The notes below the pieces were generated by a model, which saw only the letters and a list, made by a program, of their open reading frames with translations, did not search any database and had not been told where the DNA came from. 64,000 nt of DNA from JAEZBP01 sp963832725 (GTDB lineage Bacteria > Myxococcota_A > Polyangia > Polyangiales > Sandaracinaceae): NCBI GenBank assembly GCA_963832725.1, contig CAWHVG010000003.1, positions 1,488,001 to 1,552,000 of the forward strand, read 5' to 3'. The position numbers and the translations under genes are program-made. Below are positions 9,857 through 18,587 of the stretch, one piece after another. Within the stretch, counting starts at the first letter, position 1. Each line of letters starts with the position of its first letter.

Positions 9857-12048
9857 CGGGCCGCCTCCCCCGACGCGCGCCGCGAGAGCGTGCGCGTGCC
9901 GATCAGCAGGATGAGGAAGATGAGGACGGCGTAGGCCGCCGCGTAGCCGTACTGGTGGCCGCGGGTGAACGCCCAGCGGTAGGCCTCCGAGACCAGGATC
10001 TCGGTCAATCCGTCGGGCTCACCGCCGCTGACCAGGAAGACGACGTTGAACATGTTGAAGGTCCAGACCGAGCCCATCGCCACCGCCGGCATCAGGAAGG
10101 GCCCGAGGAGCGGCACCGTGATCAGCCGAAAGCGCTGCCAGGCGTTGGCGCCGTCGACCGCCGCCGCTTCGTAGACGTCCTTCGGGATGGCCGTCAGCGC
10201 CCCGAGAGTGACCACCATCATGAAGGGGAAGCCCAGCCAGACGTTGGTGGCGACGTTGGCGCCGAACGCGGTGGCCCAGTGCGAGAAGAAGCTCACCGGC
10301 TCGGCGCCGAGCGAGGTCAGGATCGCGTTCACCGCGCCGAACTGCCGGTGGAACATGTTCTTCCACACCAGCGCCGTGACGTAGTTCGGCACCGCCCAGG
10401 GCAGGATCAGGAGGACGCGGTACACCGCCTTCATCCGCAGATAGGGCCGGTGCAGCAAGAGCGCGAGCGCGACCCCGATGCCGACGTGGAGCCCGACGTT
10501 GAGCACCGTCCACAGCACGGTGACCAGCAGCACCAGCCAGAAGGAGCCGTTGCCGAGCAGCGCGCCGCCGCGTGCGGTGAGAATCTCGAGGTAGTTGTCG
10601 ACGCCGACGTAGTAGAGGTCGAAACCGTGGCCGGAGAAGAAGCTGGTGCCGGCGCCGACGACGAGCGGGAGGATCACGAGAAGGCCGACCGCGAGCACCG
10701 CGTGGGCCACGTACTTGTAGGCCGGCATCGAGCGTCGGATGGCCGCCCGGAGGCCCGCGTCGCGGAGCCGCGCCACGAGCACGCCGACACCCAGCAGCAT
10801 GAGGAGCCCGAGGAAAACCAGCCCCCACGTCGGGTCGCGCGGCGGAGGCAGCGGTCGCGTCTCGTCCTCGAAGCGGTGGCGGCCCGCGGCGAGCGCGGTG
10901 GCGACGTCGGCGCTGCCCCGAAGCGCCTTGCGGAGCGCGCCGAGCGCCGGGACCCACACCGAACGCATGTGCGGGTGCGTCGAGAGCGGGATGGCGTTCT
11001 CGGCTGCCTCACGGAAGCGGGCCAGGAAGGGGTCGTTCGCCAGCTCCGGTTCACCCCACACCACCCAATCCGCCACGACCTGCCGGCCGCGCAACGCGCG
11101 GACGCGAGCGCCCTCCCCCACCGTCACGAAGCGCGCGAACGCCCGCGCGGGATCGGCGTGCGCGGCGTGCTCGGCCAGGAAGATCGCCTCGATCGTGACG
11201 AAGGGCTGCATGGGCCGGCCGGTGGCGGCCACCCGCGGCAGCGGGACGATGTGCCAGCGCATCTCGGCCGGCAGATCGGCGGCCAGGAACGAACCGCTGA
11301 TGGCGGTCGCCGCGCGCCCGCTCCCGAAGAGGCGCGGGACGAGCTCGCCGCTCGCTTCCTCGGGCACCGTCCCCTCGCGGACCAAGCGCACCAGATGCGC
11401 CACCGCCCGCTCCGCCGCCGGGCCGCTCAACCCCCAGCGCCCGTCGCGGGTCAAGAGCTGCGCGCCATACGCGTGGAGGAGCCCGGCCGCCCAGTACGGG
11501 CTCTCCGCCTCCATCACCAGCGGGAAGACCCCCTCGGGCACGTGCAGCGCCTCGATGTCCTCCAGCGTCGCCGGATCCTGGTGGACCAGCGCGTCGTTCA
11601 CGTAGAGCGCCGCGCACTTGAGCGCGACGGGCAACCCGTAGAGGCGGCCGCGCTCGGTCAGCACGGCGAGGTGGTTGGCGTCGAAGTGTGCGCCGAGATC
11701 CGCCGCGCCCGGCTCGGCGCGCAGCGGCTGCACGATGTGCTCCTCGAGGAACGAGGGCAGCCGCTCGTGCGCGTCGATGAAGAGGTCGGGGCCGTTGCCG
11801 GTCGGGATCGCCGACTCGAGCTTCGACGCGTACGCGCCGTAGGGCTGCGCCACCAGCTCGACACGGACGTCCGGGTGGGCGCGCTCGAACGCTTCCGCGA
11901 CCTCGCGCAGCGCGGCTTCTTCCTGCCCGCCCTGATCGTAGGCGTGCCAGACCACCACCGGCGTCTGCGCCTGCGCGCGGATGGGAACGCTCAGGCCCGC
12001 CAGCAAGAACGCGGCGAAGGCAGAGAGAGCGCGCGAGCGACGAGCCAC
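9853..12048 (-). CDS. fused extracellular sugar-binding protein and MalF-like permease
   Basis: One continuous frame encodes two transporter parts that are normally separate. After a signal peptide (VARRSRALSAFAAFLLAGLS, cut near AQA) come about 400 residues of an extracellular solute-binding protein (VVVWHAYDQGGQEEAALREV at its start; GPDLFIDAHERLPSF). A membrane segment and linker then lead into a MalF-like permease with its EAA loop YEAAAVDGANAWQRFRLITV. The binding domain is thus tethered to its own permease. I prefer the GTG at 12048, which directly precedes the signal peptide; a GTG at 12141, just after the ATPase stop, would add 31 residues. No frameshift is seen at the junction. Confidence 0.9.
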   Translation of the reverse strand: MARRSRALSAFAAFLLAGLSVPIRAQAQTPVVVWHAYDQGGQEEAALREVAEAFERAHPDVRVELVAQPYGAYASKLESAIPTGNGPDLFIDAHERLPSFLEEHIVQPLRAEPGAADLGAHFDANHLAVLTERGRLYGLPVALKCAALYVNDALVHQDPATLEDIEALHVPEGVFPLVMEAESPYWAAGLLHAYGAQLLTRDGRWGLSGPAAERAVAHLVRLVREGTVPEEASGELVPRLFGSGRAATAISGSFLAADLPAEMRWHIVPLPRVAATGRPMQPFVTIEAIFLAEHAAHADPARAFARFVTVGEGARVRALRGRQVVADWVVWGEPELANDPFLARFREAAENAIPLSTHPHMRSVWVPALGALRKALRGSADVATALAAGRHRFEDETRPLPPPRDPTWGLVFLGLLMLLGVGVLVARLRDAGLRAAIRRSMPAYKYVAHAVLAVGLLVILPLVVGAGTSFFSGHGFDLYYVGVDNYLEILTARGGALLGNGSFWLVLLVTVLWTVLNVGLHVGIGVALALLLHRPYLRMKAVYRVLLILPWAVPNYVTALVWKNMFHRQFGAVNAILTSLGAEPVSFFSHWATAFGANVATNVWLGFPFMMVVTLGALTAIPKDVYEAAAVDGANAWQRFRLITVPLLGPFLMPAVAMGSVWTFNMFNVVFLVSGGEPDGLTEILVSEAYRWAFTRGHQYGYAAAYAVLIFLILLIGTRTLSRRASGEAAR

Positions 12049-12142
12049 GGGACGCGACGAAGACGGGCGGAGCCACGCCGCGCAGCGTCGCGTGACCGCT
12101 CGCCGCTGGAGCGCTTCCTGCCTCGCGGTGCCCGCGCTCACG

Positions 12143-13210
12143 TCAGCTCAGCGCGCGCTCCGTTTGCGCGTCGAAGAGGTGAAGCGCCTCGGGCGCCACA
12201 CAGAGATGCAACACGTCGCCGGTCGCGACCGAGCGGGCGTGATCGCCTTCCAGTCGCGCGACGAAAGGCGTCTCGCCGACCTCGCCGTGCGCGTAGGCCT
12301 CGAATCCCATCGCCTCCACGACGTCGACCCGGAACGTGATCGCCCCTTCGTCCTCGCTCGCCGGTCGCACGTCGTGCGGTCGGATGCCGACCAACACGCC
12401 CTGCCCGTTCACCCCCTCGGGCCGCGCTTCGAGCGCCAGCGAAAGGCCCGGCGCGCGCACCGTCTCGCCGTCCAGGTCCGCCCGCACGAAGTTCATGGCC
12501 GGGCTGCCCATGAACGAGGCGACGAAGCGGCTGGCCGGCTTGCCGTAGACCTCGAGCGGTGGGCCGACCTGCTCGACCTCGCCCGCGCGCAGCACCACCA
12601 GGCGGTCGGCCAGCGTCATCGCCTCCACCTGATCGTGAGTCACGTAGATCATCGTGGCGCCGAGGCTCTGATGGAGGCGCTTGATCTCCACGCGTACCTC
12701 GGCGCGCAGCGCAGCGTCGAGGTTCGAGAGCGGCTCGTCGAAGAGAAAGAGCGAGGGTCGCCGCGCGATGGCGCGTCCCATGGCCACCCGCTGCCGCTGC
12801 CCGCCGCTCATCTGGCGGGGAAAGCGGTCGAGCAGCTCGCCGAGGCCGAGCATCCGCGCCACATCGTCCACCCGCTCGGCGATGACGCGCGGGTCTTCCT
12901 TGCGCAGCTTCAGCCCGAAGGCGAGGTTGTCGCGCACGGTGAGGTGCGGGTAGAGCGCGTAGCTCTGGAAGACCATCGCCACGTCGCGCTCGCGCGGTGG
13001 CAAACGCGTGACCTCGCGCTCGCCGATCCGGATCTCGCCGTCGTCGGGGATCTCGAGGCCGGCGATGGTGCGGAGCAGCGTGCTCTTTCCGCAACCGCTC
13101 GGGCCGACCAGGACCACCAGCTCGCCGTCCGAGACCTCGAGATCGATGCCCCGCAGGATGGGGTTCGAGCCCAGCGTCTTTCGGATCGTGCGCAGGGTCA
13201 GGGAGGCCAC
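12143..13210 (-). CDS. sugar ABC transporter ATP-binding protein, MalK/UgpC-like
   Basis: 355-residue ATPase that powers the importer. Walker A is GPSGCGKST, the signature loop is MSGGQRQRVAMGRA, Walker B is LFLFDEPLSNLD, and the switch histidine is in IYVTHDQVEA. A C-terminal TOBE/regulatory domain follows (VGIRPHDVRP), as in MalK, UgpC and MsmK. The open frame extends far upstream, but similarity begins at ASLTLRTIRK, so I use the GTG at 13210. First gene of the importer operon, divergent from the PfkB-type kinase with about 170 bases between them for shared control. Confidence 0.93.
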   Translation of the reverse strand: MASLTLRTIRKTLGSNPILRGIDLEVSDGELVVLVGPSGCGKSTLLRTIAGLEIPDDGEIRIGEREVTRLPPRERDVAMVFQSYALYPHLTVRDNLAFGLKLRKEDPRVIAERVDDVARMLGLGELLDRFPRQMSGGQRQRVAMGRAIARRPSLFLFDEPLSNLDAALRAEVRVEIKRLHQSLGATMIYVTHDQVEAMTLADRLVVLRAGEVEQVGPPLEVYGKPASRFVASFMGSPAMNFVRADLDGETVRAPGLSLALEARPEGVNGQGVLVGIRPHDVRPASEDEGAITFRVDVVEAMGFEAYAHGEVGETPFVARLEGDHARSVATGDVLHLCVAPEALHLFDAQTERALS

Positions 13211-13379
13211 GGGCCGAGAGTCTGCGACAGTCTCGTGACCAAGGAAAGAGGTACGAAGAGCCGACGGTCGATTTTCGGCCCCTTTTCGGGGTCCGCGCAC
13301 GCTTCGTGCACGCCTCTTCACTGACGCGCGTGACGCGCGCCGGAGCACGAGCGGCGCTCGCGCGAGAGGAGAGACAATC

Positions 13380-14310
13380 ATGATCATCAGCCTCACCCCG
13401 AACCCGGCGGTGGATCAGACCTCCTGGGTCCCACGCCTCGAGCCGGGGCACGTGCATCGCGTGCGCGCGACCCACATCGAATCCGGCCGGCAAGGGCATC
13501 AACGCCTCGCGGATGGCGCACCGCCTCGGCTGGCCCACGATCGCTTTCGGCTTTCTCGCGGGCGACACCGGCAACATCGTCGAGCGCGCGCTCCGAGCCG
13601 AGAACGTCCCCTTCCACTTCGTGCGGGTGCCGGGACAGACCCGCGTGAACCACACGGTGGTCGACGAGCAGGGGAAGGCCACGAGCTTCTACGCGGAGGG
13701 CCCGGAGGTCCCGGTCGAGGCGCGCGACCAGCTCGACACCCTCCTCCAGTTCTGGCTGCAGGGGGGGCGCGTGCTGGTACTGGCGGGCAGCACGCCGCCC
13801 GGCATGCCCGACGACACCTACGCGCGCTATGTCCGCGACGCGCGCGACCGCGGCCTGAAGGTGATCCTCGACACCCACGGCGAGCCCTTGAAGCTCGGCA
13901 TCGAAGCGCGGCCGGATCTCGTGAAGCCCAACCGTGCCGAGACCGAGCAGCTCTTGGGACGGGCGCTGCCCGACGAGGCGGCGGTGATCGAGGCGGCCGA
14001 CGAGATCCGGGCCCGCGGTGCGGGAGCGGTGGTGATCTCGATGGGCGCGGGCGGCGCGATCTGCGCCGAAGGCGGGCGCCGCTGGAAGATCCTGCCGCCC
14101 CGGGTCGAGGCCAAGAGCACCGTCGGCTCCGGCGACTCGATGGTGGCGGGCGTCGCCGTGGCGCTCGCGCGCGGCGACTCGCTGGAACAGGGACTCCGGG
14201 TCGGCACGGCGGCCGGCGCGGCGACGGCGGCGAGCACCGGCACCTCGCTCGGCACCGCCAGCGACGTCGCCGCGCTGGTCGACCAGGTCCGCCTCGAGCG
14301 CATCGGCTGA
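13380..14310 (+). CDS. 1-phosphofructokinase-type sugar kinase (PfkB family), frameshifted
   Basis: Cytoplasmic kinase of the hexose-phosphate class, about 309 residues when repaired. The first 36 residues (MIISLTPNPAVDQTSWVP) are in one frame and the rest in the next. Dropping one C at 13487-13488 turns the run into ESGGKGINASRMAHRLGW, the substrate-binding GGKGIN motif. The C-terminal catalytic motif GSGDSMVAG with its aspartate base is intact, as is DLVKPNRAE. The ATG at 13380 is preceded by a GAGGAGA ribosome site. Divergent from the sugar ABC importer, which suggests use of an imported sugar through fructose 1-phosphate or a related phosphate. Tagatose-6-phosphate kinase is the main alternative. 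Confidence 0.87.
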
Positions 14311-14438
14311 CGTCCCACCGCCACACGTTGGGCTCCCGGCGGTCCGCGCTCCTCCTCACCCTGGCCGAGCGCGTCCGACGGGCCGCCTCGCGGCACGTCT
14401 CCCGGCAACCGCCGGCGAACCGCGCTATCGTCGCTGCG

Positions 14439-14996
14439 ATGCGGGCTCGCCTCATCGCGACCTTCGTACCGCTCCTCTTGCTCACCACGGCGTGCGGGCT
14501 GATGCCGCCGGACGACTCCGATCCCCCGCCGCCCGTGCGGGCGGAGCCCGCTCCCGCGCCTGGCACCATCGCACCGACGCCGTCGCCGATCCAAGCGGAG
14601 CCGCCCCAACCGGCGGAGCCCGCCGACGAGGAGCCGCCGCCGCCGCCGTCCCCAGGCCCGTTGCCGGCGGTGCAGGTGCGTCTCGGGCGCGTGACGGTGG
14701 AGGGCGCCATCGCGCCCGAGGTGGTGCGTCGGGTGGTGCGGCGCCACCAGAGCGAGGTGGCCGATTGCTACGCACGGGGCCTCGCGGGAGCGCCGGCGCT
14801 CGAAGGCCGCGTCGTCCTGTCCTGCACCATCCAATCGGGCGGCGCCAGCCGCTCCTGCGCCATCGACGAGACCACGCTCGGCCGACCCACGGTCGAGCAC
14901 TGCATCACCGAAGCCGGCGCCCGCTGGACCTTCCCCGGCCTCGACGACGGCGACGCGGCCACCTTCCACTCTCCGTTCGTGCTGAGCCCACGCTGA
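14439..14996 (+). CDS. AgmX/PglI C-terminal-like lipoprotein
   Basis: 185-residue predicted lipoprotein: signal peptide MRARLIATFVPLLLLTTAC with the acylated cysteine at 19, then a Pro/Glu/Ala-rich linker of about 60 residues. The C-terminal domain contains VVRRVVRRHQSEVADCYARG, a motif common at the C-termini of myxobacterial AgmX/TonB-like gliding-associated proteins, followed by paired cysteines. Its role here is unknown; a surface or periplasmic structural function is the best inference. It follows the kinase gene by about 130 bases on the same strand. Confidence 0.75.
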   Translation: MRARLIATFVPLLLLTTACGLMPPDDSDPPPPVRAEPAPAPGTIAPTPSPIQAEPPQPAEPADEEPPPPPSPGPLPAVQVRLGRVTVEGAIAPEVVRRVVRRHQSEVADCYARGLAGAPALEGRVVLSCTIQSGGASRSCAIDETTLGRPTVEHCITEAGARWTFPGLDDGDAATFHSPFVLSPR

Positions 14997-15231
14997 GACC
15001 GTGGCCGCGCGCCCGTCCGCCACGGAGGCGACGCCGTCACGACCGGCCATCTCGCGTCCCTCGGAAGACGCCAGCGCCGCGCCGAAGCTGGACGCCGCTC
15101 ACCTGGGGCGCGGTCTGCAACCGACCGAGCGCGCCCGGCCCATCTCGGGTCGGCCGGCCGCGCCACCGCCGGGACCACGCCGCGGGCGCGCCCTCCCTGC
15201 CCGTGACGCACGACGGGAACGCAGCGCGCGC

Positions 15232-15253
15232 GGCCCCCCGAGAGGAGGGGGCC
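15232..15253. terminator. hairpin between convergent genes
   Basis: GGCCCCC (15232-15238) pairs with GGGGGCC (15247-15253) around an eight-base loop, between the ends of the AgmX-like and EcsC-like genes. There is no T run, so intrinsic termination is uncertain. Confidence 0.35.
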
Positions 15254-15263
15254 ATCCCGGTCC

Positions 15264-16481
15264 TCAGCGCGCGTCGTGGGCCATCCCGAAGGGCAGCCTG
15301 CCGGCGCCGTCGCCCGAGCCCGGCACTTCGCCCTCGCGCAAGCGGGCGCAGTGCCGCTCCACCGCGAAGAGGTCCAGCTCCCTGCCGAGCGCGCGCGCCA
15401 CGCGCTGCAGGAAGCGGCGCTCGAAGGTGTCGAGCTCACCGTCGGCGCTGGCCACGACCACCAACACCTCGAGCAGCGCGTCCTTCGCCTCCGAGGAGAG
15501 CTCGCTGGCTCGCGCGAGCCAGCCATCCTCGTCGCGCCCGAACGTCTCGTCGACCTCGTTCGACCCCACCCCGGGCAGCTGGTCAATCAGCATCGCGAAC
15601 ACCAGCGCTTCCCTGCGCCCGACCGGGCCACACCCGCTGGCCACGAGCCACGCCCCCTCGGCGAGGAGCCGAGCCGCGCCGACGTCCGCGCCGACGCGGC
15701 GGCAGGCGTGGACGATGGCCGCCCGATGGCGCACCGCGGCCAAGACGTGCCGAGTGTAGCGCCGGAAGTGCATCTGATTGCCCACCGCGCTGACCAGGAT
15801 CCCTGCGATCGGTACCAGATCGCGCGCCACACCGATCTGGAGCAGGCGGCTGCCCACCGAGTCCGCGAAGCCCTCGCCGTACATGGTCGCCACCGACCGC
15901 CACGGACCGGGCGCGCTCTCGGCCGCCACCTCCGGCTCCGGATCCTCCGGGAAGCTCACCCCCAGCGGCAGCGCCAACAACGTGGTGATCTCGCCCACGT
16001 CGTCCTCGGCGAAGGGCACGCCGTAGATCGACGCGACGTCGAAGGCCAGCTCGATCTGGAGGATGGTGGCGTAGAGGACGTCGGCGCCCACGGAGAGGAG
16101 CCCGAAGGGCGCGGTCACCGGCAGCGCCCAGCCCTCGCTTCCGGCCGTGGCCAGCTCCGCGGCGCTGGCACCGGCGGCGGCGGCGACACCGGCCACCGTG
16201 GCGCGGGTCGCGGCGCGCCGGATCCGCTCCTCCGCGCGCTGCTCCACCGAAAGCGACGGGTAGAGCTCGTCCCAGTACGCCGGTCCCCGCGTCCTCGCGT
16301 GGCGCACAATCTCCGCCGCGATGATCCGCTGGAGCCGGCTCGACGCCTCGCTCTCGGCGCGGAGCAGCCGGCGGGAGGCGGCGTAGAGCGTTTCGCTGGC
16401 CTCCCGAAGCGCGGAGCGGACGGATTCGGCGCTCGGTACGGCGTCCCGGAGCGCACTGGTGACGGTCGCGACGTTCGGCAT
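15264..16481 (-). CDS. EcsC-like protein with C-terminal TerB-like domain
   Basis: 405 residues. The first two thirds, with ERIRRAATRATVAGVAAAAG and ALPVTAPFGLLSVGADVLYA, match the EcsC family pattern of hydrophobic helices followed by lipid/detergent-like amphipathic stretches. The last 80 residues (LLEVLVVVASADGELDTFER) match the TerB/DUF533-like helical domain with its acidic SADGE motif, thought to bind metal in tellurite-resistance proteins. ATG at 16481. Function is unknown; association with the inner face of the membrane is the likeliest inference. Convergent with the AgmX-like gene. Confidence 0.7.
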   Translation of the reverse strand: MPNVATVTSALRDAVPSAESVRSALREASETLYAASRRLLRAESEASSRLQRIIAAEIVRHARTRGPAYWDELYPSLSVEQRAEERIRRAATRATVAGVAAAAGASAAELATAGSEGWALPVTAPFGLLSVGADVLYATILQIELAFDVASIYGVPFAEDDVGEITTLLALPLGVSFPEDPEPEVAAESAPGPWRSVATMYGEGFADSVGSRLLQIGVARDLVPIAGILVSAVGNQMHFRRYTRHVLAAVRHRAAIVHACRRVGADVGAARLLAEGAWLVASGCGPVGRREALVFAMLIDQLPGVGSNEVDETFGRDEDGWLARASELSSEAKDALLEVLVVVASADGELDTFERRFLQRVARALGRELDLFAVERHCARLREGEVPGSGDGAGRLPFGMAHDAR

Positions 16482-16641
16482 GGCCGCGGAGCATCCAACT
16501 CCCGTGCCCCCGCCGACCGCCTTCCCATGGGTGCCGGCCCACCGTCCTCCTGCCTCGCCCGAGGCAGGCTGGAGGTCACATTGTGAGCCGGGCGCACGTC
16601 CTTAGGGGGTGAGAAGGAGGGGCCTGAACCAGGAGGTCACC

Positions 16642-17268
16642 ATGTCCGACGAAGCGCATCCCCGAGACGGTCGCCAGCTCGGAGAAGAGGTCCTGCACCG
16701 CAGCTGGGGCTGGTATCTCGCCCTCGGCATCATCTTGATCGGCCTCGGCGTCTTCGCGCTCGGCGCGACGGTCATCACCACCGTCGTGTCGGTGCTGGTG
16801 TTCGGCTGGGCGCTGATGATCGGTGGCGTGCTCCAGGCGGGGCACGCGCTCTGGCGCCGGCAGTGGAGCGGCTTCTTCCTCAATCTCGCGACCGGGATCC
16901 TCTACTTCGTGGTCGGCCTGATGACGGTGATGAACCCCGTTCAGTCGGCCGTCGCGCTCACATTGATGATCGCGGCCTTCCTGGTCATCGGCGGCCTCTT
17001 CCGCGTCATCGTCACCGCCTCGCGCCGCGATCCGGGCTGGCCCTGGAGGATGGTTCACGGCTTCGTGTCGATGACCCTCGGCGGAATCATCTGGGCCCAG
17101 TGGCCCTTCTCCGGGCTGTGGGTGCTCGGCGTGTTCATCGGCATCGACATGGTCGTCGACGGCATGTCGCTGATCATGCTCGGCCTCGGCGCGCGGCAGC
17201 TCTCGCACCACGAGCCACCGCCTCGCGCACGCCCGCACGGGTCGATGACGGAAGCGCACGCCCACTGA
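16642..17268 (+). CDS. HdeD-family (DUF308) membrane protein
   Basis: 208 residues with six hydrophobic segments arranged as three hairpins, the hallmark of HdeD/DUF308 proteins (for example WYLALGIILIGLGVFALGA and GILYFVVGLMTVMNPVQSA). In E. coli HdeD is linked to acid resistance; elsewhere the role is unclear. The ATG at 16642 follows a perfect AGGAGG site at 16631-16636, which settles the start. The tail is His/Arg/Pro-rich. Confidence 0.85.
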   Translation: MSDEAHPRDGRQLGEEVLHRSWGWYLALGIILIGLGVFALGATVITTVVSVLVFGWALMIGGVLQAGHALWRRQWSGFFLNLATGILYFVVGLMTVMNPVQSAVALTLMIAAFLVIGGLFRVIVTASRRDPGWPWRMVHGFVSMTLGGIIWAQWPFSGLWVLGVFIGIDMVVDGMSLIMLGLGARQLSHHEPPPRARPHGSMTEAHAH

Positions 17269-17282
17269 GCACGCTGAGCCCC

Positions 17283-17612
17283 TCAGCTCGGGATCGACAC
17301 GCCCCACGAGTGCAGGAGCGGTCCGCGAGGCCCCACCCGCAGCTGCGCGACGCTGCCGTGGGGGGGCCTCGCCAACCCGTGCTCGCCCTCCGGCAGCCCG
17401 AGCAGCGCGGCGGCGAGCGAACGAACGTCATCGGGCGGCAACACCAGAGCGCAGGCACCTTCGTCCTGCTCGGCCCGGAGCGCCTCGTACGCCGCCCGCG
17501 GATCGCCCGAGAGCGGTTCGGCGAGGAGCTGGTCGGCGAGGGACGTCTCCGCGGCGTCTCCACACGCCGCGATGCGGGCGATCCCGAGGCCCGAGAGCAG
17601 CGCGTCGGCCAA
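17283..17612 (-). CDS. hypothetical protein, possibly histidine-phosphatase-like tail
   Basis: 109 residues from a TTG at 17612, directly behind and in the same frame as the stop of the histidine phosphatase gene (stop at 17616-17618). The sequence, ending GSVAQLRVGPRGPLLHSWGV, resembles the last third of histidine-phosphatase-superfamily proteins but has no catalytic motif. It may be a coupled partner or a C-terminal relic separated by an in-frame stop. Function not assignable. Confidence 0.45.
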   Translation of the reverse strand: MADALLSGLGIARIAACGDAAETSLADQLLAEPLSGDPRAAYEALRAEQDEGACALVLPPDDVRSLAAALLGLPEGEHGLARPPHGSVAQLRVGPRGPLLHSWGVSIPS

Positions 17613-17615
17613 CGC

Positions 17616-18286
17616 TCAATCGTCCGGCGCCTCGGCCTCGGCCGCGATGAGGGCCAGGCGAAGGGTCGGCTCGAGCATCGACGCGGGCTCCCGATCCGCC
17701 GCGTCGAGATGGACCGCGTCGTTGTAGGTCTCGATGCGCAGCGTCCCGTGCTCGCAGCAAACCTCCGTCAGCGACGTGTTGCCGACCCCGACGAGCGGGC
17801 TCAGTCGTCCGCGCACCCCGAGGATCCGGGTCGTCAGCGCGCGGATGACCCCTCCATGGGTCACGACCAGCACCCGCTCCGCATCGTGCCGAGCCCGCAG
17901 GTGATCGAACGCCGCATCGACGCGCGCCTCGAACTCCGGCATCGACTCGCCGCCGCCGATCCGGACCGGCTCACCCGCGCGCAGCCCCGCCACCTCGTCC
18001 GGGAAGCGCGCGGTCACCTCCGCCCGCGAAAGCCCCGCCCACGCCCCGACGTGGATCTCGCGGAAGCGCGGGTCCGACGCGGGCGGATCACCGAGCGCGG
18101 TCGCCGTCTCGAACGCGCGAGAGAATCCGATGCGAGGCGACGTTCGAAGGGGACGCCGAAGAGGCGATTCGCGAGCGCCCGGGCCTGCACGCGCCCGCGG
18201 GGGCTGAGCGGCGCGTCGCTCTGTCCCTGCCAGATGCGCTGGGCGTTCCAGGTGGACTCTCCGTGGCGAACGAGCGTGAGGTGCAC
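17616..18286 (-). CDS. histidine phosphatase family protein (phosphoglycerate mutase-like), frameshifted
   Basis: The N-terminal frame starts at a GTG (18286): VHLTLVRHGESTWNAQRIWQ, with the catalytic RHG motif at residues 6-8. From about 18126 the coding continues one frame away: SRAFETATALGDPP, then the second catalytic histidine in VVTHGGVIRALTTRI. Restoring one missing base gives the canonical SDLSRAFETA junction. The repaired protein is about 223 residues, normal for cobalamin phosphatase (CobC) and GpmB-like enzymes. Substrate is not predictable; candidates are phosphoglycerate, alpha-ribazole phosphate or other small phosphates. Confidence 0.82.
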
Positions 18287-18587
18287 GACGCCTACTGAAT
18301 ACCGCGCGCCGACCCGTCGAGCCCATCGGGCTCTGCCCGACCGCACTCCACCGGCGCGAAGGACGGCCCCCGCGACGCCGACGGCGAGCACCGCGCAACT
18401 CCGGCCGCATGCTCGGCCCAATCGAGCACGTGGTCCGCACGGCGGACCAGGCTGGCCAGCTCCTCGGTCCAGGGTCACCGCGAGACCGATGCTCGCGGTC
18501 GCCGTCACCGGGTCGGCCGGCGTGTCAATCGGGCGGGCGTCCGACGTCGACGTGTCTGAGGTGGGGAATCCTGTATGCTCGGCCCCC
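18287..18587. other. divergent intergenic region, nothing recognised
   Basis: About 300 bases between the divergent histidine phosphatase and PSI-repeat lipoprotein genes. It should contain both promoters. I see no small gene, hairpin or repeat that I can support. Confidence 0.4.

Noticed and set aside
9718..12339. 873-residue plus-strand open frame opposite the sugar transporter genes
   Set aside because: Entirely antisense to well supported transporter genes; Arg/Glu/His-rich composition is typical of reverse-frame translation.
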